From: Membranipora membranacea
Taxonomy: Eukaryota; Bryozoa; Gymnolaemata; Cheilostomatida; Membraniporidae
Assembly (NCBI GenBank): GCA_914767715.1
Contig: OU612067.1
Coordinates: 12,715,001 to 12,779,000, forward strand
DNA length: 64,000 nucleotides
Direction: 5' to 3'
Made by a program: the position numbers and the translations under genes. Below the pieces are notes generated by a model. That model was not told the origin of the DNA. It searched no databases and saw only the letters and a program-made list of their open reading frames with translations. This document shows, piece after piece, positions 37,294 through 48,400 of this stretch (positions are counted from its first letter, which is position 1; each line of letters starts with the position of its first letter).

Positions 37294-38803
37294 GCGCGGT
37301 ACAAACTAGCAAAGTCACAATGTCTTCTACTATTATTTATAATGGTTTTTTGGTCTTTTATGGTTAGTGAAATATCTTGTTTATCGCCATAGTTTTCTGC
37401 AATATCCTTCACTTTGACCATCTTTGAGAACATTTTGGTGTTGAGAGGAGTTTTGAGAAGGGCATGTTCAATCAGGATGCTGGCACAGATGCTTTGAGAT
37501 GAGTGAAGTAATATCTCTGATGCAGCAATAGTGTCCAACTTTTTACATGGCAAATTACAAAAAGTGAAGATTTGTCTATGGATTCAAGTCAATCCAGGAA
37601 TTATAACTTTCAGCGCCAAGTTTTTAGTGACTGCTTTATTGTGTTTTTCCTAGTCAATCAGCTATGGACAAAGTTTTACTTTTCATTAGGGTGACACAGT
37701 AAGAGACGGAACTGTTGGTCACACTTGAGGTTCTAGTAGATGGTATGACTGATATTACTTGTTTCTCTAAGCGCAACCAACAGTTCAAAGTCTAAGGCTT
37801 ACCCTTATAATAATATGAGTTGCCTTCCCTTGGCACCACGATCATTCTACAGAGTGTATTTATTCATATCGATTGCGCAGCTCAGTTTTAACAAAGCTGA
37901 TTGGTTGGTTAAGCGTAGAACCATCGGCTTCTCTAGTTTCAAACTTCCAACTCATTGATTTATATAAGAATGGTTATTTACATTCTTTTGAGGACTTGGA
38001 CCGAATAATTCTCTAGTCAGATTAACATATTATTAATCTTTTATCATAATTAGCAGTTTAATACCTTGAATCCTGGATACCAATTAAACTTGCATAACTC
38101 GTTGGTAAATTATGTGGTGTGATCGGCAACTTGTTTGTTTATTTATTTTTGTGAGGTGAAAGTTCAAAAAATGATCTTTCCAACATAAGTCATCCATTCC
38201 CACATAATGACATTTACAATTACTATAATTATTTTCATAATAATGGAATATTTCTTTACCAGATCAGGCCATTGTTGAGACATAGTTTCTCTATTGGGCT
38301 AACCATCATTTTAGACTTGACATTTTAGACATTTTGATGATCATTCCGTTAAATTGTTCATTTTTTGATCATTCCTATATTTATCCTATATTTATATATA
38401 TAAATATATATAATGTTTTATTCATGATATATAATTGTTACTGGCATTATAATTCTGCTCAACTTGCGACTGTTGGCCGTGATTCGGTCTCTTGAAATGA
38501 AACATTTTACCAAATATTTGTTATCAGTTTTTACTCTTTCGAACAATATATTTTTGAAAAGAAAACAGAGAAAGTCTTATGTCTCTTTTTAAGTGTAAGA
38601 ATATATTCACAGCCTCAAGTTAGTGTCTCATCTGTAGTCTAAGTGTCCAACTGTCAACCCTCAACAGGTGGTCACTCCATGTACTAGTCTGCTTGGACAC
38701 TATTCTGTGGGGCTTGTATGATTCAATGAGGTGGACCAATTAACACTAACGATAGAACTAATACAGAGAACTTTGTGCATCCTCCGATCAAAAATACTAC
38801 ATC

Positions 38804-38846
38804 CAATATCATACCTGTGTATTTGTGCACCGCAGGTATGATATTG
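38804..38846. repeat. Hairpin conserved in both units
   Basis: CAATATCATACCTG and CAGGTATGATATTG form a perfect 14-bp stem. The unit 2 copy, at about 51497-51537, has the same stem. Confidence 0.65.
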
Positions 38847-38872
38847 ACAGGACTCATCGTCTATAAGCCTGA

Positions 38873-38943
38873 ACAAGATCAAGTTTGATCCGTTTGCCTG
38901 CGTCCGGTTCGAACGCAGGCAAATGGATCAAACTTGATCTTGT
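38873..38943. repeat. 71-bp palindrome, half-deleted in unit 2
   Basis: Arms of about 31 bp with one mismatch: ACAAGATCAAGTTTGATCC and GTTTGCCTGCGT, then the complement. In unit 2 (about 51562-51609) bases matching 38909-38933 are missing, which removes most of the right arm. Confidence 0.75.
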
Positions 38944-39453
38944 CTGGAGGGTTACAAGCAAAGTATATAACATTTAAACCACATCCTACATAGTTTAAGT
39001 ACCTAATAGTAGTTACCGCAGCTGCAGTCTTACTACTGTAGTAGCTAGCTAGTAGCTTCTTGCAGAATCGCAGCCTGACATGTCTCTAGAAGTGAAGGGT
39101 TACTTTGTACAGCCACATAGCTGTTTGTACAATGGAATGTGTGATTGCCGTTCACAAAAGATGTATTTGAGCAAGTCAGCACTGCTGCAAAATATTCAAG
39201 TTTTATCCGGTAACTGTAAATTGCTGAACAGACTGAACAGCTGAACAGAATTTCTCAGACTAAAATTAGTTTTTGTATTATTTTCTGTGGCTGACTTTAA
39301 CTTCTCAAACACATTCCTCCCAGCCAAATGATTTAATGAGTATAATGAATCAATCCTAAGTTCCTGCTGGCACCTAAAATATTTGTTTTAGAGCATCACT
39401 GATATATATTACACGAACGTGGGGTACATATCTAACCCTTAGGAGGCGTATGG

Positions 39454-39699
39454 CTATTTCATGTGTGGTTGCTGGACCGCATTTCTCATCTTTAAATGGT
39501 CCACAAGTTCAGAATCTGTTAGCTGACACTCGTAAACTTTTGTCAAGCAGCGCTTGCCTGAGTTTTTGAAGGTTGTTACTGGAACTTCAATCATGCGTAA
39601 TGTACTAGCTGCCAGATTTATAACTTTAGTTATATCCTCACACAAGGCTTTATACTGATGGCATATTTTCACAAATAGCAACGCTCTGTGTTTTTCCAC
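39454..39699 (-). CDS. 81-codon ORF inside the TIR transposon, unrecognised
   Basis: Open for 81 codons, ending in stop TAG, with sequence such as KICHQYKALCEDITKVINLA and LTDSELVDHLKMRNAVQQP. I do not recognise it. It could be a transposase remnant, a captured host exon, or chance. It lies between the left inverted repeat and the nested hAT, beside an AT microsatellite (39713-39742). Confidence 0.25.
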   Translation of the reverse strand: MEKHRALLFVKICHQYKALCEDITKVINLAASTLRMIEVPVTTFKNSGKRCLTKVYECQLTDSELVDHLKMRNAVQQPHMK

Positions 39700-39844
39700 T
39701 GATCCATAAATTCATATATAATATATATATATATATATATTCATATAAATGAGGGAAAACAAATGAAGCAATTAATCTACCAAATCTGAAAATTTTAGGA
39801 AACTAGAAACACTATTCAGCACAATGCCATCCTTTCATCTAGGC

Positions 39845-40825
39845 CAGCTGTGGGCAACCTGCGGCCTTTTTGCCGGTGCGGCCTAATGAGTAATCTTTTG
39901 CGGCCTTATTGCGGCCTTTTGTCTATAAAAGGATTACTCATTCATTTGTTTTCCTGATGTGGATGTCAAAGCATGCATAGCAGGCTTTGTCATAACGTCA
40001 CTTTTGAAAAAAAAGAAGAAAAAAGTGGGTGACGAGAGTAATGCATACCCCTCTGTAAGCACAATCCTTAGTTTGAGTTTCATAATATTTGCCATTCTGC
40101 ATCATGCATGTAGTTAGGCTACATACATGTTAACGTATCAAGGGAATTCCCAAGCCAAAACATCATAACAGTACTACTACTAGTGTAGACTACATTTAAT
40201 AAGAGCTTCAATTTGCAAAAACTAAACCCAAAACAGTGAAAACAAAAATGTCCTTTCGTAACTTTTGGATGTAGTCATCTTACAAGTGCTCAAGAATGTT
40301 AGACAGGCATATATGAAAAATTTCCCCTTGCCCTTTGCTCAACCACTTGTAACTAAGATTAATTGTAAATTTAACTTAATGTCACGAAACTTCAGATGAT
40401 TAGATAAATATTTAATTATTTAGTTTTAGCTTGTGCAGTCAGCTTTGTAACAAAAAGTTGTCATGTTACAAGTGCTCCGGAATTTTATCTGAAATGTTAC
40501 AGAGTTCCTTCAGTCGACAAGCCTAATTGAAATTTTCCCCTTGTCCTTTGCTCAAACACATGAAAGATTATAATTGTAGCTTAATGTCACAAAACTTCAG
40601 AAGAATAGATACATATTAGTATTTTGATCTCATGCGAGTCAATTTTTTTCGCAACATACTGCAGTTTTTATTAACACTATTCTGATTTAGTTTGTACAAA
40701 ATATGCAGAGCCAAAATATACCTCACATTCCAAATTTATGTTTGAAATATTTGTTGAGGCCTTTTGAGCTGAGCCTGAGTCTGTGTAAAATGTGGCCATT
40801 TTCAAAAAAAGGTTGCCCACCTATG
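39845..40825. mobile_element. Nested non-autonomous hAT-like element, 981 bp
   Basis: Ends CAGCTGTGGGCAACCTGCGGCC and the complement of CATAGGTGGGCAACCT fit hAT termini. The 8-bp direct repeat ATCTAGGC (39837-39844 and 40826-40833) fits the hAT target size. It carries a diverged internal direct repeat (about 40283-40410 and 40468-40620, sharing TTTCCCCTTG and CTTTGCTCAA) and no transposase. Confidence 0.85.
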
Positions 40826-41474
40826 ATCTAGGCAGTCTTGACAAGCTTTGTTGGGAGGGGGTGGGGTGGGGTGGGTGTTGTTGGTTCCTTCCATCCATTC
40901 ACTAAGTGTAATACCCAAATACTTACTGTGGATAAAATAATAGAAAGAAACAAAGGCAATTGCAAACTTAATATAAGTATTCAGCAGAATATAAGGAGTT
41001 GTCCAGGCTTGTGCATAATTAGTGGTCTGAGAAATTCTGTTCAGCTGTTCAGCATGTTCGGCCTGTTCCGCAATTTACAGTTACCGAGTTTTATCTGTCA
41101 CTTTTTCGTGTCATTTGCACCTGTCATAATACTGTTTTTTTTGTCATTCTGACTGACAAGTAATTTAAAACATCATAATAATATGCTGATAAGTTTCTTT
41201 CATTATTAGGTAGGTATGGCTGAATGAATTTTTGATGGTATTGTCACCTCAAAGCCATAGGTATTTCAGGGGCAGTCATTGGAAAACCTTTGGCAGTTCT
41301 ATGAATTTATACTACTGGTGGTCCAATAAAAAATAAATTCATCACATAAACCGAGGAAGCCGTTGTTTGGCATTCAATCAACAAAAGCAGTAAGCCGTGA
41401 CCAGGGACTGTGACCGCGACTGAGACGTGATTCTTGTTAGCTGCTTTCAGTTTCCACTTAAAAATATCGCTGCA

Positions 41475-41603
41475 ATGGCTGCAGGGTATAGGCATATGTA
41501 TTACTCACAAGAGAACTACAGAGCGATTGTTGACCCAATCGACCAAACCATCAAGACACTGTGCCTAGTACTAAGGTATATAATTATGATTATGCATGGC
41601 TAA
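41475..41603 (+). CDS. 42-aa ORF resembling the caspase first exon (unit 1)
   Basis: Starts MAAGYRHMYYSQENYRAIVD and includes PIDQTIKTLCL. It is homologous to caspase exon 1 (MAMAAYYPDEDYRAIVDPIN) 1.4 kb downstream, both in protein and in DNA. The unit 2 copy (52255-52383) differs by one replacement and two silent changes. A GT at 41576 would end an exon in phase 2, which does not fit the phase 0 start of caspase exon 2. So it is either a separate small gene, a first exon for an unseen partner, or a decaying exon duplicate. Confidence 0.4.
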   Translation: MAAGYRHMYYSQENYRAIVDPIDQTIKTLCLVLRYIIMIMHG

Positions 41604-41959
41604 AAAACGATATCTAAACGTTAATCACAGTCTGGCTGGCTGGTTGTACTACTGTTGAGGATTTGTCAGGATTGAATTTTAAGCTATGATGATTTAAAAA
41701 AAACCAGTACAACAAATCTCTCCATGCACTTTGAGCTAAGACTTAAAGCATTTCATACAGTATTATTTATCATGCAATCACTCGAATGTTTCAGTGGGTG
41801 ATGGAGGCCTGCATTCAGGCCATTAAAGCCTTATCTGTGATTGAAAGGAAAGTGATTTTTGTAAGTGCCAGTACCAGCATTTAGTGCTGCGTTCCACCCT
41901 GGCCCGGCCTTGCTGGTGATTAGTGGGTTCAGTGTTCCGATCCCAACGGGTCACTATCA

Positions 41960-42180
41960 CTGCATTATCCATGGTAGTTTTGAGGTCGAACTGAAGCTAA
42001 TTAGCCTTAGCTTCGAGCTATGGAACTGCCTCATCAAAGACTCTGGTGTGGGAGGCCGGGGTTCAAATCCAGGCATCGGCAGATTTTTTTGATGGTTTTT
42101 TTTCTCAGCTCTACCATGGGAATGACTGCATAATTCGAGATTGAGCCAAGAGGTGACAACTCAGCTCGATCTAGGCCGAC
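41960..42180 (+). mobile_element. tRNA-like SINE-like repeat, unit 1
   Basis: Contains GGCCGGGGTTCAAATCCAGGC, a good B box, inside sequence shared with 24640-24900 (GAGCTATGGAACTGCCTC upstream, GAGATTGAGCCAAGAGGTG downstream). It is carried in the duplication, so it was present before it. Confidence 0.6.
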
Positions 42181-42439
42181 CTCGAAACTCATATGGAAAC
42201 ATGGTGAATGTGTGTCAGGAAGGGATTACTACTTTTTCTGTAGCAGCAGATCAGTGCTTGGGCAGTTGCACTATCTATGATAAATTGCCAAACACAGCCT
42301 CATGTTGTTTAGATTCCACTGATAACTTGCAATTAGGTGAAACAAGTGTTCACTCTGTGCTAGGTAAAAATTGCCACTTGTGTGATAGTTCTGCAGTAAA
42401 CAAATAAGGGTTTTCCAGTTAGGTGGTTTGTAGTATTAG

Positions 42440-42473
42440 CAGAGACTATAGATCTATAGATCTATAGTCTCTG
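42440..42473. mobile_element. 34-bp perfect palindrome with 7-bp target duplication
   Basis: A perfect 17+17 palindrome starting CAGAGACTATAGATCTA. The direct repeat GTATTAG flanks it (42433-42439 and 42474-42480). Its ends match the 29544-29580 element. Confidence 0.75.
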
Positions 42474-42595
42474 GTATTAGGTAAATTCGCGCCCTTGGTA
42501 TCTATATTAAATAATCATTAATCATAATCATTTTCATGGGGAAATCCAACTGAATTCAAGTTGGATTCAGTTGGAATCAATCATCAACGGAGCGA

Positions 42596-42664
42596 TTTTA
42601 TGACAGGTAAATTCCCCGCCCTTGGTATCTAGATACCAAGGGCGGGAATTTACCTGTCATAAAA
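42596..42664. repeat. 69-bp near-perfect palindrome
   Basis: Arms TTTTATGACAGGTAAATTCC, CGCCCTTGGTATCTA and their complement, with one indel. A half-copy, GTAAATTCGCGCCCTTGGT, lies just upstream (42481-42499). Absent from the matching place in unit 2. Confidence 0.75.
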
Positions 42665-42769
42665 TTTATTGGTTTAGTGATTATGATAAACTTGGTTCCT
42701 TTGTCAACACATTTTTTGGAACTAAGTAGGTTAGCAGGAGCTCATTCTTGAAACAGCGCTGTGTGTGAG

Positions 42770-42787
42770 CAGGGAGAATTCTCCCTG
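42770..42787. mobile_element. 18-bp perfect palindrome, 7-bp target duplication, empty site known
   Basis: CAGGGAGAATTCTCCCTG is flanked by GTGTGAG on both sides (42763-42769 and 42788-42794). The caspase copy in unit 2 has a single GTGTGAG followed directly by TAAATG (near 57804-57810), with neither palindrome nor second repeat. The difference is exactly 18 + 7 bases. It lies 88 bases upstream of the caspase start. Confidence 0.8.
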
Positions 42788-42874
42788 GTGTGAGTAAATG
42801 CCTCATATCCACACTAAGATCAGCAGGGTTACTCATCCCTATCAGCTGCACATTTCTTGGGTAGCCCACCGGCT

Positions 42875-45484
42875 ATGGCTATGGCTGCATATTACCCAGA
42901 TGAGGACTATAGAGCTATTGTGGATCCTATAAACTACCAAGAAACTGACACAACAACTCAGGTGTGGTACTCTCTGATCTAGTCGTATTAATGTCGCATT
43001 GCTAAGCAGTCAACTCCCTTCACATGAATGGGCTCCGTTGATGATTGAGTTTTGAGGACGCTGGGAGGGTAATTACACTTGCACTTGCAGTAGTTGTTAT
43101 GTCACATGTTAATATCTATATATTTATGTTGCAGGTGAAAAAGAAGCGTTCTGGTTTGAGAGGACTGCTTCATAAATCTGGCAAATCAAAATCAGAGAAA
43201 CTTTCCGTATTTGAAAAACAAAAAAAGTTATTTAGAGATGTTCTTCACAAGGCTGGGAAGAAGAAGTCTGCACAAATCAGCTGCACAAAAGAAATAAATG
43301 TGATTTTGGATCAGCTGGATGAAGATGATCGTGAAGCAGTCATCTTGGAAAAGTTCGAGTACAAAAGGGAAAAGGTGACTCTAGATGTGGATGGTATTCA
43401 GTTTTCTTTGCGTTTAGGACTGTACAAATTATTGAAAGTATTACTCAACAAAGTTAGAGTTGTACCTTACCTTCAAACTCATCAGTTACTTGAACATGCA
43501 ATGATGTCAAAGGATGATATGCAATTGAAACACATTATACAGACCCACGAGTATGAAGGTGTACATATTGTACTGCCATCCATCTCCGATAGAGCTCTTA
43601 GTACCCTGTACGAAGAAAGTTGGAATCAAGAAACTATTGAAGCACTTTATCCTTACACAAGCTCTTACCTCATTCCAAGACAACAAAACAAGACAAAGAT
43701 GTACGCATTTGTGTGCTATAACACGTTTGATGTAGAAACGTCAACTGGGCAGAAAACAAGATATGGTGCCAAAGAGGAAGCAGACCGTATCATAAAGGGA
43801 TTTCAGAACTGCGGCATTACCGTCAGAGGCCCACTCATTGATTGGACGTTTGATGGACTTCTGCAACATCTCGAAAACCTCATCAGTGAAGTAAAAAACG
43901 ACTGCTCTGTTGTGTTCATATGTATAATGACACACGGAGATCAAGGAGTCATCTACGATAAAGAGAGTAAAGTTGGAGAGATTAACAAGATTCTCAATAT
44001 CACGTATCTTCTCAAAGATTTCCTGCCAGTGGTAAGGGTCATATGACATGGAACAGGTTTCCGATGTCTTGCTCTTTGTTCGTTCAATTAGTTGACCTCT
44101 GCCATTGCACATTGACATCGAGACTATGCTTATTGTGCGAGTCAATTTAGACAAAGAACTTAACATGTGCCCATCCCTAAATAATGAAATTGACCTCAGG
44201 TCGCCGAACCGAATTCCTTCTGATGGCACTGAGCTAAGTGAATCAATTCCCTCTCTAACGATCAGAGATTTGCAGGCAATAGTATATCAGTGATTGCTGT
44301 GCTTAACTAAAGCATTGTGTATACATTATGATAGATATATAAATACAGTAGTCCATTTTCCATTTACACAATTAATCCAGCAGGATTTTGTGGCCAGTCA
44401 GGACGCTCACCTACACTACAATTATCCAAATAATCCCATAATTTAATCGAGATCACTGAATTTAGTTGTAATTATAAGCTCTATCTTATCAGATATGATA
44501 TTGTCCAGCTGTTCAAGGTTCATGAAAACATTGATTGAGTTTTTGTTAAGGTCCGCTCATTGACATTGAAGTCTATGGGTCCATTTCAATCCATCAAGAT
44601 TTTGCCTTGCATTTTGAAGGTCGTACTCATTCAGGCTTGCCAAGGACTCCGTGAGCCAAAACAACACATAAGTATTAACTACAAGTCATCAATGCCCGAT
44701 TGTCCCGACTCTGATGCTGGACCTCACGGTCAGCCTCCTGGCAACTCCACCTGGGATGTCGTCCCCTACATGCATGGAATCCACATATCTGTTCTACGCC
44801 CAAACACAATTGTCATCACAGCAACAGCAGAATATCACAAAGCAACACGTAAAATCTTTCTGTCCCATTTTGCTTCGCAAATGGAACGTTCAGATGGAGT
44901 AAAAACGATTAATAGCATGGTCCAGCTGTGCTCCAAAACAATGTCATTGGATACAGATGTTGACAGTAGAAGACAAGCTCCGCTTACATACGACCTTTTG
45001 AGACAGCCACTCATTCTTCCTCTTGCAGCAGCATATGACAGAATGAAGTTAACTCCTCATCATCATCATTCAGGTTAGTAAACTAAGTCACACAATATAA
45101 CTTGAGCGTTATGGATATTCGGAGGTGCTTGTTCTTTAACTAGGTTTTGTATAGCTGGATATACAGAGCACAATTAGGGTCATGACCTCATGATTGTAAA
45201 CTTCCCAGGTCAAGATTTTACATAAAATTAACTAGTTAAATAATTAAAACAATTTCTATTCCTCTTGTCCATAAGAGAGTTTCCTATGAGCTTACACAGA
45301 CAGATGGTTTTGATGGTTAGGCGGTAATTGGTACCCCTGCCCTGGCGGTGGAGTAAATTGCTTTTTCTGTTTTTTTCCAGGTACAATCGAAACTATTAGG
45401 CGAAGGGTGGGCCTAGCTAATGATTTCCGCAAACTATATGCTGGTCAGGTCAAGGACCGACTAAAGGTTAGGAAATCAAAATGA
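42875..45484 (+). CDS. Caspase, copy 1 (4 exons, about 536 aa)
   Basis: Exons 42875-42961, 43135-44031, about 44551-45073 and 45381-45484 are all in frame; the exon 3 acceptor could also be 44572, 44599 or 44620. The p20 region starts near KMYAFVCYNTFD; the catalytic His is in CIMTHGDQG (H296, codon 43933) and the catalytic Cys in VLIQACQG (codon 44638). The p10-like part has PNTIVITATAEYHKATRKIF, then RRQAPLTYDLL. So it is a cysteine protease that should cut after Asp. The N-terminal 200 residues (basic KKKRSGLRGLL, then helical) match no death-fold domain I recognise. The p10 lacks the usual GSWF/Y motif after the S1 Arg region, which is odd. Exon 4 is only 33 codons. AATAAA at 46089-46094 is a candidate poly(A) signal. 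Confidence 0.9.
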
Positions 45485-48400
45485 GGGATTGAAGAATCTG
45501 GATGTTTTAAATTCTCAATTCTGACCTGACGATTACCAGAACAAATGATAGTTTGCAACTTCTCACTTCAAAAGATTCCTGTCCTGGTAAACTATCGCAG
45601 TATTGTTTAGTTCCATCGTTTGGCTTGCTTTTACGCATAACACCACCTGAGACATGTATATAATTTACCAAGTTCATCAGTGGCGCCATATTGTAAATAA
45701 TATAAGTAGGCCTACTGTAAATAGAAGGCTTGAACGTCTGGCTGATGATACACAGGGTTGTTAAATATAACAATTTTGAGTTGAAGGAGGAAACATCAGC
45801 GATACGGGTAGTCTGCACTGTCCTACTGTATTTTTAGCGGTTCAGCACGTTTTTTTATCTTTGCTTTGCTAAGCACAATCATAATATTTTAGTTCAACGC
45901 TCAATTTAGATATGTGATAACTGATCCGGATGTAGCCTTTACTGTAAATTAGACAACAGTAACCTGTATGGAAAGCTATGTAAATTCTATAATGACTATA
46001 ATGCTTTACTAGCCATTATTCATAATGTATTTTGTTTGTAGTTGCCAACATACAATAGAATAGCTTTGTACTTGTATAGTTTTTTGTAAATAAACTCTCT
46101 CAAAATGACATGCAAGCAAGCACTTTATATACGCTGACTGGATAATGCTATCAATTGTTTGTATTGGGTCTGATGAATGTAATTAATTATTATCTGCAAG
46201 TCAACCACATTCAGCAAATTGATCTACTGCAATCATGGGGCTCCCTGCACAAGATGCTGTCTTCAATTTCTTCAGAGAAAATAGAGCAATCTTCAATGTT
46301 AAACCTCTAATCTTCAGAATAAATTCTTCAAATCAACTGGACTCGATACAAAACTGCTGTGCTAAATGCCTGCGAAAACTGAGCCAACAACTTATTTAGT
46401 TGATGAAGGTGATCCTTTTTCTAGACAAACAATGCACCTGGTGGGGCTCGAACCCAGGATCCTGTGATCCAAAAAGATCCTGATGGTTTCTCCAAGTTGT
46501 TTGACTGAATTCAGTCTACTTGAAATGGGGAAATCTTTTATTGATTTTTCATTTAAATCTTTTCTTCAACTTTAAAACACTCAATCTTCAATCTTCAGTA
46601 AAATACGGGTGGGGAGGGGGGGAGCCCCAATCATAATACAGGGGAAATCTAGCATCGCTACATTGCTATTTATGTGGCTATAGAAATAGCTAGAATGTGG
46701 TCACTACCCACAATGCAACACATTGTTTTGGACAATTAATTCTCAGCTGGACAGCCTGTGATCTATGAATTTTTGTTAAAACATAATTGACCAGATGGAA
46801 TTTGGGTTTCTTTGAAAAGGTTTACAAAAAGGCAACATAATATTGTTTTGGTTGCCAGCAATTTCCAAAGCGCCAATGTCCCAAGTTTCTTCTGTCATGA
46901 CTCATCAAAAATACCTTGAAATTGAATGGATGTGAGGAAAAAAGCTTTGGCATAAGGCTTTGCCAGGAGTCAAACAATTTCATCACCATACTGTAATATT
47001 CTTCTTGCACTTTCTGAAAGCAATTAAGGCATTGCATGCCACAGTCTAAGCTGTTTTCTTAATTGTGTTTGGCTTAAAAAGGATTTGTAGTCCATGTCAC
47101 CAAAGATTAGAAATAAGTCCTTGATATCGTTGATAAATGAAGGGTGATGAATTTATTCATGGAGTCTAATGATAACAATATCAGCCGATTGACATTGAGT
47201 GGAATAAAGGTGTTGGATCACTTCCAATTTTTGGCCGTAATAAACTGATGAATTTTGTTAGCTCGTACAATGTACATGTCAGGTCATTGAGGTAGCTTGT
47301 TCTAAGTTATTATGCCATTATTTCACAACAAAAGGTTTTATCACCTCACAGATGGCTTATAATTTGTATATAGTCTCCCCTGTTAATATGAAAGGGAAAG
47401 TAATTCCAAAACAACAACCTCATTTTTGTTGCATGACCAGGGAGGTATGAGGATCAGCCAAGTCTGAGCACACACCTCATGATTATGAACTACCTGTTAC
47501 TCTGCTCCCATTACAGTCAATGATATGTTGCATTGAACTCCCCCACGCCTACATATAACAACAACTTTTGCCAGCAGTTTACACACGCTGTTATACCGGA
47601 TGTTGCACAGAGACTTTATGTGGCCACTTCTTATTAATAACAAAGTGGGTATAAAATTGTTCAGGTTTAAATCTGCCCGTATTTCTAGTCGTCTCCATTC
47701 TACCGGTCAGTCGGTGCTAGAAGTGAAGCAACTCCAATTCCGGACAAATTGAATCAATCTTATCTCTGCAGGAACATGTATTCCTAAAATGTTCAAATTT
47801 GTAATCATATTTTGACCAATATGGATGTATATTGTCTCAACTATGGTATACAAAAATGATTAACTCTAGATAAGGTCAAGACCATAGTCTGGCTCTACAG
47901 AAGTTTGATTCCATGTTTTAGTGTTAAAAGCCAGTGTCCAGCTCACTGTTTCCTCAGCGTGTGGGATGTCTGGCTAGAAAAGCGCCTAAAAACTAGTCTA
48001 TCTCTGCAGCACAGCAATAGTGACGCTGCCTTCCATCAAGAAAGGCATCTTACAGAGTTCAATGTTATGAGATACCAAAACCAGTGTTCCATTGAGGTCC
48101 AAACAATTCCAAACTATTTATTGTTGCAGAGCAGCGCAGTGTGAAATGCCCTGAGCTCTCAGAGAGGGAGGGGTGAACTCGGCAGAGCCGTTCACATATA
48201 CTTAGCAGTACATTTGATTAGCTTCATCTACACTTGCTACGAGGTCTGGCTCTCTTTTTCACTTAAATGCAAAGGCTCTGCTAGTTGACAGTTACCCGTC
48301 TCCTCAAGTCAGAAGCTATCATCTCTCTGTGCACTCGACTCGTGCCCTGTGAGTTCCTTTTGTCATTTTTTATTAGCCTTAATTCCAAACCATAGCCAAG

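Larger units (their letters stand above)
39208..41086. mobile_element. 1.88 kb TIR transposon with 9-bp target duplication
   Basis: Inverted ends of about 65 bp begin CGGTAACTGTAAATTGC and include GCTGAACAGAATTTCTCAGAC on both sides. AGTTTTATC flanks it (39199-39207 and 41087-41095). Unit 2 has one AGTTTTATC at 51861-51869 and no insert: a clean empty site. It insertedafter the duplication, or was lost precisely from unit 2. A 9-bp duplication fits Mutator-like or related DNA transposons; no transposase is seen. A hAT-like element is nested inside, and the left part has an 81-codon minus-strand ORF. Confidence 0.9.

Noticed and set aside
37284-37553. Minus-strand ORF opposite the syntaxin 3' UTR, open in both units
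   Set aside because: Most differences between the unit 1 and unit 2 versions change the residue, so there is no sign of constraint; likely chance.
46431-46470. Possible tRNA gene (GGTTCGAGCCCC on the minus strand)
   Set aside because: Only the T-arm/B-box part is present; no A box or acceptor stem at the right distance. Treated as part of a repeat element.
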